A stretch of DNA of 64,000 nt from the NCBI GenBank assembly GCA_963730785.1, contig CAVSTF010000010.1, positions 558,001 to 622,000 on the forward strand. Direction: 5' to 3'. Source of the stretch: Bog-473 sp963730785. GTDB taxonomy: Bacteria; Actinomycetota; Acidimicrobiia; Acidimicrobiales; RAAP-2. The position numbers and the translations under genes were made by a program. Positions 53,515-62,675 of this stretch are shown here, in pieces. The stretch's first letter is position 1. Each line of letters starts with the position of its first letter. The notes beneath the pieces are model-generated. The model was given only the letters and a program-made list of their open reading frames with translations. It did no database searches and had not been told where the DNA came from.

Positions 53515-54473
53515 CGAATTCGAACACCATGCTCAGCGTCCAGGACCTGGTGGTGTCGTTCACCAAGGGGCGGCAAACGGTCCAGGCCGTCGCCGGTGTG
53601 TCCTTCGATCTGAAGGAAGGCGAAACACTCGGATTGGTGGGCGAGTCCGGCTGCGGAAAGTCCACCACCGGTCGGGCCATCGTCCAAGTGGAGAAGCCCA
53701 CATCGGGCACCATCCAGTTCGGCGATACCAACCTGACCACCTTGAATCGGGAGAGTCTGCGGACGCTCCGCACCCAGGTGCAAATGATCTTCCAGGATCC
53801 CATTTCGTCGTTGAATCCCCGCCGCAGGGTCAGCGACATTGTGGCCGAGCCACTCAATATCTGGAAGATCGGCACCAAGGAAGAGCGCCGGGACAAGGTC
53901 AACGCCATGCTGGAATCGGTCGGCATCGATCCCTACGTGGCCGGAGGCCGGCGGCCTCGAGAGTTCTCGGGTGGCCAATGCCAGCGGATCTCCATTGCCC
54001 GTTCCCTGGTACTCGAACCCAAACTCCTCGTCTGCGACGAGATCGTCTCGGCGCTCGACGTCTCCGTACAGGCGCAGATCCTCAACCTGCTCGAGGACCT
54101 GAAGGCGGCCCATGACCTGACGGTGCTCTTCATCGCCCACGATCTGGCGGTGGTAAAGAACGTGAGCGACCGGGTGGCCGTGATGTATCTCGGCCGGCTC
54201 TGCGAAGTGGCCCCCTCGGACACCCTCTACGAGGCGCCGGCCCATCACTACACCGCCGCCCTGCTTTCCTCGGCGGTGGAACCCGATCCCGAAGCGACCC
54301 GGACCTCGGTGATTCTTTCCGGCGAGCCACCCAGCCCAATCAACCCCCCATCGGGTTGCCGCTTTCGCACCCGCTGCCCCCGGGCCGAAGCAAAATGTGC
54401 CGAGGAGGTCCCCCAAATGCGGGAGATTGCCGCCGGACATCAAGTGGCCTGCCACTTCCCTATCGGGAGCTGA
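53511..54473 (+). CDS. Oligopeptide ABC transporter ATP-binding protein (OppF/DppF)
   Basis: The intact 320-residue second ATPase has Walker A G-E-S-G-C-G-K-S-T near 45, Q-loop I-F-Q-D-P-I-S-S-L-N-P near 96, signature F-S-G-G-Q-C-Q-R near 155 (Cys where Arg is usual in the Q-R-Q-R stretch), Walker B L-L-V-C-D-E-I-V-S-A-L-D near 178 and the C-terminal oligopeptide domain P-S-G-C-R-F-R-T-R-C-P-R-A with three Cys. The frame is open far upstream to 53187, but ATG at 53511 overlaps the oppD stop and starts family sequence. Its stop overlaps the ATP-grasp start (TGATG). Confidence 0.93.
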   Translation: MTNSNTMLSVQDLVVSFTKGRQTVQAVAGVSFDLKEGETLGLVGESGCGKSTTGRAIVQVEKPTSGTIQFGDTNLTTLNRESLRTLRTQVQMIFQDPISSLNPRRRVSDIVAEPLNIWKIGTKEERRDKVNAMLESVGIDPYVAGGRRPREFSGGQCQRISIARSLVLEPKLLVCDEIVSALDVSVQAQILNLLEDLKAAHDLTVLFIAHDLAVVKNVSDRVAVMYLGRLCEVAPSDTLYEAPAHHYTAALLSSAVEPDPEATRTSVILSGEPPSPINPPSGCRFRTRCPRAEAKCAEEVPQMREIAAGHQVACHFPIGS

Positions 54474-55345
54474 TGCCCACCCGACAGCTGGCCGTCGCCA
54501 CCTCGGCGGCCTATCCCGGACCTCCGGCCCGATTGGCCACTGCTGCGCCATGCACTGGCGGCCCATGGCATTGAAGCCCGGACGGCCGTGTGGACCGATC
54601 CCCACGTTGATTGGCGCCAATATGACCTGGTGCTGGCCAACGGGGCCTGGGACAACATTCACCGGCCCCTGGAATTCCTGGATGGGCCGATCGAGTGGCC
54701 ACCCTGACCCAATTGCAGAATGCGCCGTCTGTCCTCCGTTGGAATGTCGACAAGCGCTACCTGTCGGTCCTGGCCGAGCATGGTGTTGCCACTTTGCCGA
54801 CGACGTGGGTCGAGCCAGGCGATCTCGCAGTCGACCTACCGGACGGTGAGTTCGTCATCAAGCCCACCATTTCAGGCGGTGGTTTCGAGAGCGCCCGCTA
54901 CCGCGGTGACGAGCACGCAGCGGCCCGTGACCACCTGGTTCGCTTAGCCGAGCTGGGTCGCACCGCCATGGTGCAGCCCTATGCGACCAAGGTCGACGAA
55001 CTGGGCGAGTTGGGCCTCATCTTCCTGGGCTCCGAGTTCAGCCACGCCATACAAAAGGAAGCTTTATTGCAATCCGGAGCAGGTGTGCAGGCCGATCTGT
55101 ACCAGCAGGAACGCATCAGCGCCGCCACCCCTAACCCGCAACAGCTGGCGACAGCCCGGGCTGCCTTGGCCGTCGCCGAGTCACTCGTCGGACCGACCAC
55201 CTACGCCCGGGTTGACCTCATCCCGCTGTCCGACGGGACGCCAGCGGTCCTGGAACTCGAACTGCTGGACCCGGCCCTGTTCTTCGAAACCGATGGGTCC
55301 GCAGCCGATCGGTTTGCCCAGGTATTGCGCCAGCGTCTCCCCTAA
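54473..55345 (+). CDS. ATP-grasp domain protein, RimK/glutathione synthetase-like, two frameshifts
   Basis: After removing one extra G near 54521 and adding one T near 54681, a continuous product of about 290 residues appears. Its N-terminus is R-Q-L-A-V-A-T-S followed by a Rossmann-like pre-ATP-grasp domain (D-L-V-L-A-N-G-A-W-D-N). The ATP-grasp core has N-V-D-K-R-Y-L near 105, F-V-I-K-P-T-I-S-G-G-G-F near 143-154, and C-terminal magnesium ligands A-V-L-E-L-E-L-L-D-P-A-L-F-F. Such proteins ligate carboxylates to amines or thiols. TGATG coupling to oppF suggests a common purpose with the importer, for instance peptide or amino-acid-derived ligand modification; this is inference. The last bases overlap the convergent gene. 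Confidence 0.82.
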
Positions 55346-56173
55346 ACCGGGCGACCGCCCACCAATACCGGGAACTGGCGCTCCGGCGCGGTGGCCGGGA
55401 TTTCCACCAGCTCGGCCCTGGTCGGCCCGGCCAGGACGTAGGCCCCATCCGGGGCGTACTGCACGATGTAGGACTTGCGCACCCCGTCGGTAACGTTGGG
55501 GCCGGTGCAATGCGGCGTGAGTGAAGAGAACACCACCATCCCGCCGGCTCGCACGGGCGCCATCGTGGCCGTCTTCACCTCGGGGTCAGTGTCGTCGAAG
55601 CAGATCAATCCGGTCGCAGTGAGACGGTGGCGGAGCGTTCCTTCCCTGTGCACGCCCGGCAGCACCTGCGGGCAACCGTTGTCCTCGGTGGCGTCAGTCA
55701 GGGCAATCCAACAGGTCAGGTATTGCTGCGGCACCACAAAGGCGTACCCGTTGTCCTGATGCCATGGAAAGGACACCGCCGCTCCCGGCTTCTTGTAGAC
55801 CGCCTGGTCCCAGTAGAGGCGCACATCCGGACCAATCAGGTCGGCGCAGACATCGATCAACGGCGACGATGAGACAAATTGGCGCAGCCGCTCGGAACGG
55901 GCCACCAGGTGGGTGGTGAAGGTGATTTCATCGGCCCGGGCAATGAACGCCTTACCACCGTCAGCCAATCGAAGTTGATCCTCGAACTCACGTTCAATCG
56001 GATCGATTTCAGCCAGCACCTCGGCGACAATGGATGGATCGAACACATCTTCCATGACGAAGTAGCCCTGACTCGTTGTACGCGGCGAGTTGCTCGGCCG
56101 TGACTCGACGTACGTCCGATTGCACATCGGTCCAGACAAAGTCCTCGCTCAACGGATGGGCGAGCGCCGGCAT
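55342..56173 (-). CDS. Phytanoyl-CoA dioxygenase (PhyH) family protein, one frameshift
   Basis: The repaired product has about 276 residues. The N-terminal part (M-P-A-L-A-H-P-L, then T-A-E-Q-L-A-A-Y-N-E-S-G) lies in one frame. From an extra G in a three-G run (plus-strand CCC at 56066-56068) it continues as Y-F-V-M-E-D-V-F-D. The Fe(II)/2-oxoglutarate core shows F-P-W-H-Q-D-N-G-Y (H-x-D) near 128 and T-P-H-C-T-G-P-N (distal His), with R-K-S-Y-I-V-Q-Y as the 2-oxoglutarate Arg strand. The substrate is unknown; PhyH homologues hydroxylate many small molecules. It is convergent with the ATP-grasp gene and overlaps it by four bases. Confidence 0.85.
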
Positions 56174-56251
56174 TTCGCCACTGTACCGAACCCGCTTGGC
56201 CCGCTGGCGGGCCAAGCGCACCACTCAGGCGAGTCTCCAACACACCATGCG

Positions 56252-56285
56252 GGGTTCCCGCTCGACCAAAACCGAACGGGAACCC
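56252..56285 (-). terminator. Hairpin after rpsA
   Basis: Arms GGGTTCCCG (56252-56260) and CGGGAACCC (56277-56285) form a 9-bp stem with a 16-nt loop directly downstream of the rpsA stop. No T-tract follows on the minus strand, as is common for actinobacterial terminators, so efficiency is uncertain. Confidence 0.6.
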
Positions 56286-56293
56286 TCAGATGA

Positions 56294-57736
56294 TCAGGCC
56301 TCTTCGCTGACCTCTTCGGCCGCCGCTGCCGCAACCGGCTCGGCATCGGCGACGGGAGCTGCTTCAGCGGCCACGTCGCCCGCCTCAGCACCCTCGACCG
56401 CCGTCACCGCAGGAGCCTCGTGCACCGGCACGCCAACTTCTTCGGCGAAGTCAGCCCAGGCGGCCTGCGCTTCGGTCTCGGGCGTGAACTCACCCTCGGC
56501 GTAGTCGAAGCCGATGTAGTTGCCCTCTTCGTCGTAGGCGTGCTCACCAAAGGCCTCGCGGTACTCCTCGGAGACCTCGCCACCCTCAGCGGCCTGCTTG
56601 ATCGACAGCGAAATACGGCGACGCTGCAGGTCGATGTCGATGATCTTGACCCACAACTCTTCGCCGGGGGTGACCACCTGCTCGGGCAGGTCCACGTGGT
56701 GGACCGCCATCTCCGAGATGTGGACCAGACCTTCAATCCCGTCACCCACCTGCACGAAGGCGCCGAAGGGCACCAACTTGGTGATGCGGCCGTAGACCAG
56801 CTGACCAACGGCGTGCGAGTCAGCGAACTCCTGCCAGGGGTCGGACTGCGTCGACTTGAGCGACAGGGAGATGCGCTCCTTGTCCAGGTCGACGTCGAGC
56901 ACTTCGACCTCAATCTCGTCGCCCACCTGCACCACGGACGACGGGTGATCGACGTGCTTCCAGCTCAGTTCGGACACGTGCACCAGTCCGTCCATGCCAC
57001 CCAGGTCCACGAAGGCACCGAAGTTGACGACCGAGGAGACGACACCCTTGCGGCGCTCGCCCGGCTTGAGGTTCTGGAGGAAGTCGCCACGCTGTTCCTT
57101 CTGCGCCTCTTCCAACCAGGCCCGGCGTGACAGCACCACGTTGTTGCGATTGCGGTCGAGCTCAATGATCTTGGCTTCAATGACCTTGCCCACGTACGGC
57201 TGCAGCTCGCGCACACGGCGCAGCTCAACCAACGAAGCGGGCAGGAAGCCCCGGAGTCCGATGTCGACGATCAGACCACCCTTGACGACCTCGATGACCG
57301 GACCGGACACCATTTCGCCGTCGTTCTTCTTCTTCTCAATCGTGGTCCAGGCCCGCTCGTACTGGGCGCGCTTCTTGGACAGGACGAGACGCCCTTCCTT
57401 GTCTTCCTTCTGCAACACCAACGCTTCTATGTGATCGCCCAGCGACACGATCTCGTCGGGGTGGACGTCGTTGCGGATGGACAGCTCGCGGGCCGGGATG
57501 ACACCTTCGGACTTGAAGCCGATGTCCAGCAGTACTTCGTCGCGATCGATCTTGACGACCGTTCCCTCAATCACGTCTCCATCTTCGAACTCGATAATGG
57601 AGTCGCCCATCGCCTGTTCGAGATCGGCCTCGCCGAGGTCGTCATCGATGATGGTGCGGGGGATGTAGTTCCCTTCCGCATCGAAGCTACCCATGGCTTC
57701 GGGGGAGAGAAGGGTGGTGGTGCGCTCGTCGGGCAT
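56294..57736 (-). CDS. rpsA: 30S ribosomal protein S1
   Basis: S1 binds mRNA and aids initiation on structured leaders. The 480-residue protein has four S1/OB domains (about 53-122, 138-203, 222-293 and 308-380), each with the G-x-V-x-x-V and G-A/L-F-V-D/Q signature, as in mycobacterial S1. An Ala/Glu/Val-rich acidic tail from about 440 follows, which is probably disordered. G-E-R-R-K-G-V-V-S-S-V-V-N-F-G-A-F-V-D is the best-conserved strand. The ATG at 57736 is preceded by AGCGAGC. It stands between polA and a hairpin; the polA-rpsA order matches M. tuberculosis. Confidence 0.96.
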   Translation of the reverse strand: MPDERTTTLLSPEAMGSFDAEGNYIPRTIIDDDLGEADLEQAMGDSIIEFEDGDVIEGTVVKIDRDEVLLDIGFKSEGVIPARELSIRNDVHPDEIVSLGDHIEALVLQKEDKEGRLVLSKKRAQYERAWTTIEKKKNDGEMVSGPVIEVVKGGLIVDIGLRGFLPASLVELRRVRELQPYVGKVIEAKIIELDRNRNNVVLSRRAWLEEAQKEQRGDFLQNLKPGERRKGVVSSVVNFGAFVDLGGMDGLVHVSELSWKHVDHPSSVVQVGDEIEVEVLDVDLDKERISLSLKSTQSDPWQEFADSHAVGQLVYGRITKLVPFGAFVQVGDGIEGLVHISEMAVHHVDLPEQVVTPGEELWVKIIDIDLQRRRISLSIKQAAEGGEVSEEYREAFGEHAYDEEGNYIGFDYAEGEFTPETEAQAAWADFAEEVGVPVHEAPAVTAVEGAEAGDVAAEAAPVADAEPVAAAAAEEVSEEA

Positions 57737-57854
57737 GGAAAAAGCTCGCTTTCAACTGCAGGTGACCGCGCCGGGGTCGGTGTGAGTCCAATAGGTGCCC
57801 AGCTGCCGGTGCCAGCGGGCGTTACAGACTATCAGGAGGTCAGGGGGCCTTTTA

Positions 57855-60591
57855 TCAGCCCTTGGCGGCGGCCCAACTCGGACCCATCGCCATCGAAATG
57901 GTCAGCGGGACTTTGAGGTCGGCCGCCCCGGTCAGCGCATCCTCGGTGAGGCGGCTGGCCTCTTTTTCTTCGCCCCCTGCCACCTCGACAATGACCTCGT
58001 CGTGCACCTGGAGGACCAAGCGGCTGGCCAGTTTGGCTTCCTCCAAGGAACGATCCAGTCGCACCAACGCCATTTTGAAGATGTCGGCCGCCAACCCTTG
58101 AATCCCGGCATTCATGGCCTGGCGCTCGGCCGCCTGGCGGACCCGGTAATTGGACGATTGGAGGTCCGGCAGGGGCCGCAGCCGCCCGAATTCCGTCCGG
58201 GTGCCCCCTCGGATGCGGGCCTGGTCCACCGTCTCGTCCATGTAGGCCTTCACCCTCGGGAAGGCGCCGAAGTAGCTGCCCATGATGGCCGCCGCTTCTT
58301 CGACCGGGACGCCGAGGCGCTGGCTCAGCCCGTAGGCCTCCATGCCGTAGGCCAGGCCGTAGGAAACCATCTTGGAGAACTCCCGTTGGGTGTGGGTGAC
58401 CTCGTCTTCGGGCACCCGGTACACGCCGGCGGCGACCACGCGGTGGACATCAGATCCCGACGTCATCGCCTCAATCAGACCTTCGTCCTCCGACAGGTGG
58501 GCGATGACCCGCAATTCGACCTGGTCGTAGTCGGCCACCAGGAAGGTGCAGCCCTCGGCCGGGACAAAGGCTCGCCGGAACTGCTTCCCCAGCTCGGATC
58601 GCACGGGAATGTTGTGCAGGTTGGGCCGGTCCGAGGAGATGCGTCCGGTGCGGGCCACCGTCTGCCCAAACGACGCATGGATCCGGCCATCGGCCGCCAC
58701 CTCGGCCAGGAGATTCTCGCCATAAGTGGAGCGCAGCTTCTCGACCTCACGGTAGGACAGCAACGCCTCGATGATGGGGTGAACCCCGCGCAGGGTCTCA
58801 AGTGTCTGGGCATCGGTGGAGAAGCCCGTCTTGGTCTTCTTGCCCGGCGTCAGCCCCAGTTCCTCGTAGAGCACGGTCCGCAGCTGTTGCGTCGAGTTCA
58901 CGTTGAACTCGTGCCCCGCCAACTCGGTCACTTTGGCCTGCAATGTGATCGCCGAGGTCTTCAGCGCATCGGCAATGCCCTGTAGCTCTTTCCGATCGAT
59001 GCCGATGCCCAGATACTTCCATCCGGGCCAGCACCCGCACCAACGGCGTCTCAATCTCGTCATGGAGGAAGGGCATGCCTTCCTCTTCCTCAATCCGCGT
59101 TCGATACTCCCCCGCCAGCTCCGCCACACTGCGGGCCTCGGCCACCATCGTCTCCCCCACCTCGAGGAGCTCCTCTGTCGGGTCACCCATGGTCAGCTGC
59201 AGCTGGCTGACCGTCCCTCTGAGCGTGTCCAGTTCATATTCACCACTCGAGGCATCGAGCAGGTAGGCCGCCACGGCGGTATCCATGGCCAACCCGGTGC
59301 AGTCAATGCCCAGCGGCAGCAGGGAGCGCATGACTTCTTTGACCCGGTGTCCCGTCACCGGTCGAGCCAGCACCTCGGCCAGTTTCTTGGCCACGGCTGC
59401 GGTTGACAACAGGTCACCCGGAACCAGCACCGCCCCGACATCGCCGCCGCCTTCGGTGGCCACCACGGCCACGGCAGTGAGCGGACTCCGACCCTGCGTC
59501 CCCACCCACCGGGCCGTCAGGCCCACTGGGCCCTCGCCCAAGGCAGACAAGTCCGTCACCGCATCGGCGGCCTTGATCGGCAGCTTGAGCTCGCCGATCT
59601 CAATCAGTGCTTCTTTCTTCGGGGCCACGATCGCCGCCGCGTCGGCGCGGGCCACCACCACTTCTCCCCCGCCCTCGGCCGGCTGTCCGAGCTGTCCCGA
59701 CTTGAGCATGACCTCCATGCGCTTCCAGTGGGTCTTCATCTCATAGCGATTGAAGACCTCTTCCGCCTGTCGAAGATCCCAACCACCCAGCTGGAGTTGA
59801 TCGACATGAACATCCAGGGGCACATTGCGCACCAGCGGGATGACCTCGGCGTTCGATCGGGCAAGGGCTTCGTTGTTGGCCAGGTTCTCCCGCAGTTTCG
59901 GCGTCTGTTCGTCCAGGTGGGCGTAAATCCCATCGAGGTCGCCGTAGGCGTTGAGCAGCTTGGCCGCCGTCTTCTCGCCCACCCCCGGCACCCCGGGCAG
60001 GTTGTCGGATGGATCACCCCGCAGTGCCGCCAGCAGCACGTACTTGTCCGGCAGCACGCCCGTCCGCTCGAGAATGCCAGCCTCGTCGTAGAGCGAGTAA
60101 TCACTGACGCCGCGCTTGTTGTAGAGCACCCGGACATGGGGATCCTCAATGAGCTGGAAGCTGTCCCGGTCTCCGGTCACGATGACGACGTCGCACCTCC
60201 GGTCTCGGGCCTCGGTAGCCAGGGTGGCCAATACGTCATCGGCTTCATAACCCGCGGCCTCCACCACCGGGATGGCCAGTGCTTCCATGACCTCGCGGAT
60301 CATTTCGAACTGGGGCGGCAAGTCATCGGGCGTTTCGTCCCGTCCACCCTTGTAGTCCACGACCATCTCGTCGCGGAAGGTGGCGCCTGGTAGGTCGAAG
60401 GCAACGGCCAGCGACGCCGGTTCCTGCTCCCTGACGATGTAGGCCACCATCGACACGAAACCGTGCACCGCATTGGTCACCACACCCGAAGAGGTCTTCA
60501 GCGTGTTCGGCAGGGCGAAGTAGGCCCGAAAGGCCAGGGACATCCCGTCCAGGAGAAACAGTGGCCCTGATCGCTCCCCCTGCGTCGCCAT
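57855..60591 (-). CDS. polA: DNA polymerase I, one frameshift
   Basis: PolA fills gaps and removes RNA primers. The first frame (60591 to about 59016) gives the 5'-3' exonuclease domain (L-L-D-G-M-S-L-A-F-R-A-Y, G-Y-E-A-D-D-V-L-A, G-V-P-G-V-G-E-K-T-A) and the middle domain. The polymerase domain then continues in another frame: Y-L-G-I-G-I-D, D-Y-D-Q-V-E-L-R (motif A), K-M-V-S-Y-G-L-A-Y-G (motif B) and V-H-D-E-V (motif C). One extra base at about 59016 accounts for the break; repaired length is about 911 residues. The middle domain lacks a recognisable set of 3'-5' exonuclease acidic residues, as usual in Actinobacteria. The start is directly next to the pdtaR stop. Confidence 0.95.
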
Positions 60592-61188
60592 TTATGGGGT
60601 CAGCGTGCCGTCGACGATCTGCTGGGCCACATCCCGCATGCGAGCCCGGGTTTTCATTGCCGTCTGCTGAATAAAACTGAATGCCTCGTTCTCGGGCAGG
60701 CCGTTGCGATCCATCAAGATCGTCTTCGCTTCGTCGACTACCCGGCGCGTCACCAGCTTGTCCTCGGCACCGTCGGTGCTGGCCTCAGCGGCGATGGCCC
60801 ATTCCTGGCGAGCCCGCGACAGGACATCGGCTATGGCCGGGAGCAACTCACGAGGCTGGAAGGGCTTGACCAGGTAGGCCGCCACACCGGCGTCACGGGC
60901 TTCCTCAATGAGGTCGCGCTGACTGAATGCCGTCAGGAGCAGCACCGCCACCTGATGGCGTGACGTGATTTCACGGGCGGCCCGCAGGCCATCCATGCCC
61001 GGCATTTTGATGTCCAGGATGGCGAGATCAGGCTTGTGCTCTTCCACCAGTGAGACGGCTTCGTCGCCCCGGCCCGTTTCCCCCACGACCTCGTAGCCGG
61101 CCGATGTCAGGATCTCTTTGAGGTCGAGGCGGATGATGGCCTCGTCTTCGGCAATGACCACTCGCGCCAAGGTGTCGGTCTTGCTCAT
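60592..61188 (-). CDS. pdtaR: ANTAR-domain response regulator (PdtaR type)
   Basis: PdtaR-type regulators bind RNA hairpins and antiterminate transcription after phosphorylation by PdtaS. The 198-residue product has a receiver domain with the acidic pocket E14-D15, phospho-acceptor D59 in A-I-L-D-I-K-M-P-G, and K108 in Y-L-V-K-P-F. The C-terminal ANTAR domain (about 133-190) has the hydrophobic helix pattern V-D-E-A-K-T-I-L-M and A-F-S-F-I-Q-Q-T-A-M-K-T-R. No sensor kinase is adjacent. It overlaps the small coiled-coil gene (ATGA) and abuts polA, the M. tuberculosis arrangement (Rv1626 near Rv1629). Confidence 0.94.
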   Translation of the reverse strand: MSKTDTLARVVIAEDEAIIRLDLKEILTSAGYEVVGETGRGDEAVSLVEEHKPDLAILDIKMPGMDGLRAAREITSRHQVAVLLLTAFSQRDLIEEARDAGVAAYLVKPFQPRELLPAIADVLSRARQEWAIAAEASTDGAEDKLVTRRVVDEAKTILMDRNGLPENEAFSFIQQTAMKTRARMRDVAQQIVDGTLTP

Positions 61189-61478
61189 GATCGGCCCCTC
61201 GACACGTCAGCCAGCAGCTCGTCCTGACGCTGCTCCAGATCCACCACCGTGACAGCCAGCGCGGCACGGGCGCGGCTCATGGCGTCGAAATGGCGGGCGG
61301 CCTCGCTGTGCTCATGGGCCGCCAATGGGGTTTCAGACACCAAGGACCTGACTCTCGCTTCGTCGGCTTCTTCGGTCACCACGGCCAGTTGCTCATCGAG
61401 CACGGCCAGGTCCTCACGAGCGCGCACCAGCCGAGTGTGCACGTCTCGGATTCTGCGCTCGAGGAGGATGCGCTGCAT
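61185..61478 (-). CDS. Small coiled-coil protein
   Basis: The 97-residue product is almost all helix, with heptad-like Leu/Val spacing in two stretches (1-45 and 60-92) separated by an S-E-T-P-L-A-A-H-E break, so a helical hairpin is likely. No domain is recognised. It is coupled to pdtaR by a four-base overlap and starts 6 nt after menC, suggesting a link with signalling or simple co-transcription. Function unknown. Confidence 0.75.
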   Translation of the reverse strand: MQRILLERRIRDVHTRLVRAREDLAVLDEQLAVVTEEADEARVRSLVSETPLAAHEHSEAARHFDAMSRARAALAVTVVDLEQRQDELLADVSRGRS

Positions 61479-61484
61479 GGAGCG

Positions 61485-62636
61485 TCAAGTGTACGTGGCC
61501 GGGAACCAGCGCCGTTGCGCTCCCAGGTTCGACAATTCCAGCTCCTCCGGCCAGGGTCCAATACCGGGCTGATCAGGGACGCGAACCCAACCACGGTGCA
61601 CTTTGGGGTACCCGCAGGGGTCGGTCGACAGGTAGGACGACGGATCGCTGACATCACTGACCAGACCCGGAGCGTCCTGGGCCAGGCGGGCCGCCAGCGC
61701 CAAGTTGGCCGACCGGGCCAACCCCGTTTCAAAGAATCCACCGACGAAGACCGAGAGCCCGGCTTCCATGCAGACGGCGTGAGCGGCTCGGGTGGCCACA
61801 ATGCCGCCCAGCCGTCCTGGCTTCAGGCACGCCACCTGGCAGGACTGGTTTCGCACCGCATCGAGCACCCGTCGGGTAGTGGTCAGCGATTCGTCCAGGC
61901 AGATGGGGACCGCCATCCTCTTGCCTAACTCAGCGTGAGCGACCAGGTCCGCTGGAGGCATGGGCTGCTCAATACACAGGACGTCGTAATCACTGAGTTG
62001 ATTCAGGTGCTCAGCGTCGGCCAGGTCATACGCACCGTTGGCATCTAACTGCAGGACGAGGTCGGGATGACGTTCTCGAATTATGCGAGTCGGCTCGATG
62101 TCCCAATCGGGGGCAATTTTGAGGCGCACCCGAGCAGCGCCCCCGGCCACCACGACCTCGACGTTCTCCCGCAGTGTGCCAGGGTCACGATCGATCGGGA
62201 TCCCGATGGCGGCGCCAACCGGGAGGGCCTCGAATCCGGGTCCAACCTGTAACGACTGGGCGAGCGACTGTCCCGAGTCCCGTAAGGCCAAATCACGGAC
62301 GGCCATCTCGAAGGCCGCCCCCAACATTCGATCGGCGGGGGTGTTTCCGAAAAGCGGAACGATGTCGGTGTAGCTCGGCATTTCGCCATCCCGAGCTGTC
62401 GCTGCCCGAAGCAATCGCGGCACCCCGCTCGTCGCCGCGGCTTCGGCGACGGTCGCCACATTCGGGTCCACCGACGTTGCGTCGCCCAGCGCCGCGCACT
62501 CGCCCCAACCTTCGCCCCCGTCGGTCACCACGCGGACATAGAGGAGATCACGCGTTTGATGCAACCCAGCCGCCGTGCCGATGGGTCTCAGGAACGGGAT
62601 ACCGACCCGCACCAGTTCGATCCCGATCAAACGCAC
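61485..62636 (-). CDS. menC: o-Succinylbenzoate synthase/enolase-superfamily enzyme (MenC type)
   Basis: MenC dehydrates SHCHC to o-succinylbenzoate in menaquinone synthesis; close relatives are N-acylamino-acid racemases. The 383-residue product has the N-terminal capping domain (G-W-G-E-C-A-A-L) and a barrel with catalytic Lys in R-L-K-I-A-P, metal ligands in L-Q-L-D-A-N-G-A-Y, C-I-E-Q-P and C-L-D-E-S-L, and the second catalytic Lys in C-L-K-P-G-R-L-G-G, all intact. No other men gene is nearby, so racemase activity is possible. GTG start. It is the first gene of a minus-strand run (menC, coiled-coil, pdtaR, polA). Confidence 0.88.
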   Translation of the reverse strand: MRLIGIELVRVGIPFLRPIGTAAGLHQTRDLLYVRVVTDGGEGWGECAALGDATSVDPNVATVAEAAATSGVPRLLRAATARDGEMPSYTDIVPLFGNTPADRMLGAAFEMAVRDLALRDSGQSLAQSLQVGPGFEALPVGAAIGIPIDRDPGTLRENVEVVVAGGAARVRLKIAPDWDIEPTRIIRERHPDLVLQLDANGAYDLADAEHLNQLSDYDVLCIEQPMPPADLVAHAELGKRMAVPICLDESLTTTRRVLDAVRNQSCQVACLKPGRLGGIVATRAAHAVCMEAGLSVFVGGFFETGLARSANLALAARLAQDAPGLVSDVSDPSSYLSTDPCGYPKVHRGWVRVPDQPGIGPWPEELELSNLGAQRRWFPATYT

Positions 62637-62675
62637 CGCTTCACCGTAGATCCCACCTATAGGATCTCCTCTTCG

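Noticed and set aside
35320..56293. Prophage or integrative element as the source of the accessory segment
   Set aside because: No integrase, transposase, phage structural gene, tRNA-end duplication or terminal repeat was found at either edge.
20000..59100. Programmed ribosomal frameshifting as an explanation for the split genes
   Set aside because: No slippery heptamer with downstream structure recurs, the shifts occur at unrelated sequences and in both directions, and the genes involved are not known to use it. Sequence error explains all cases more simply.
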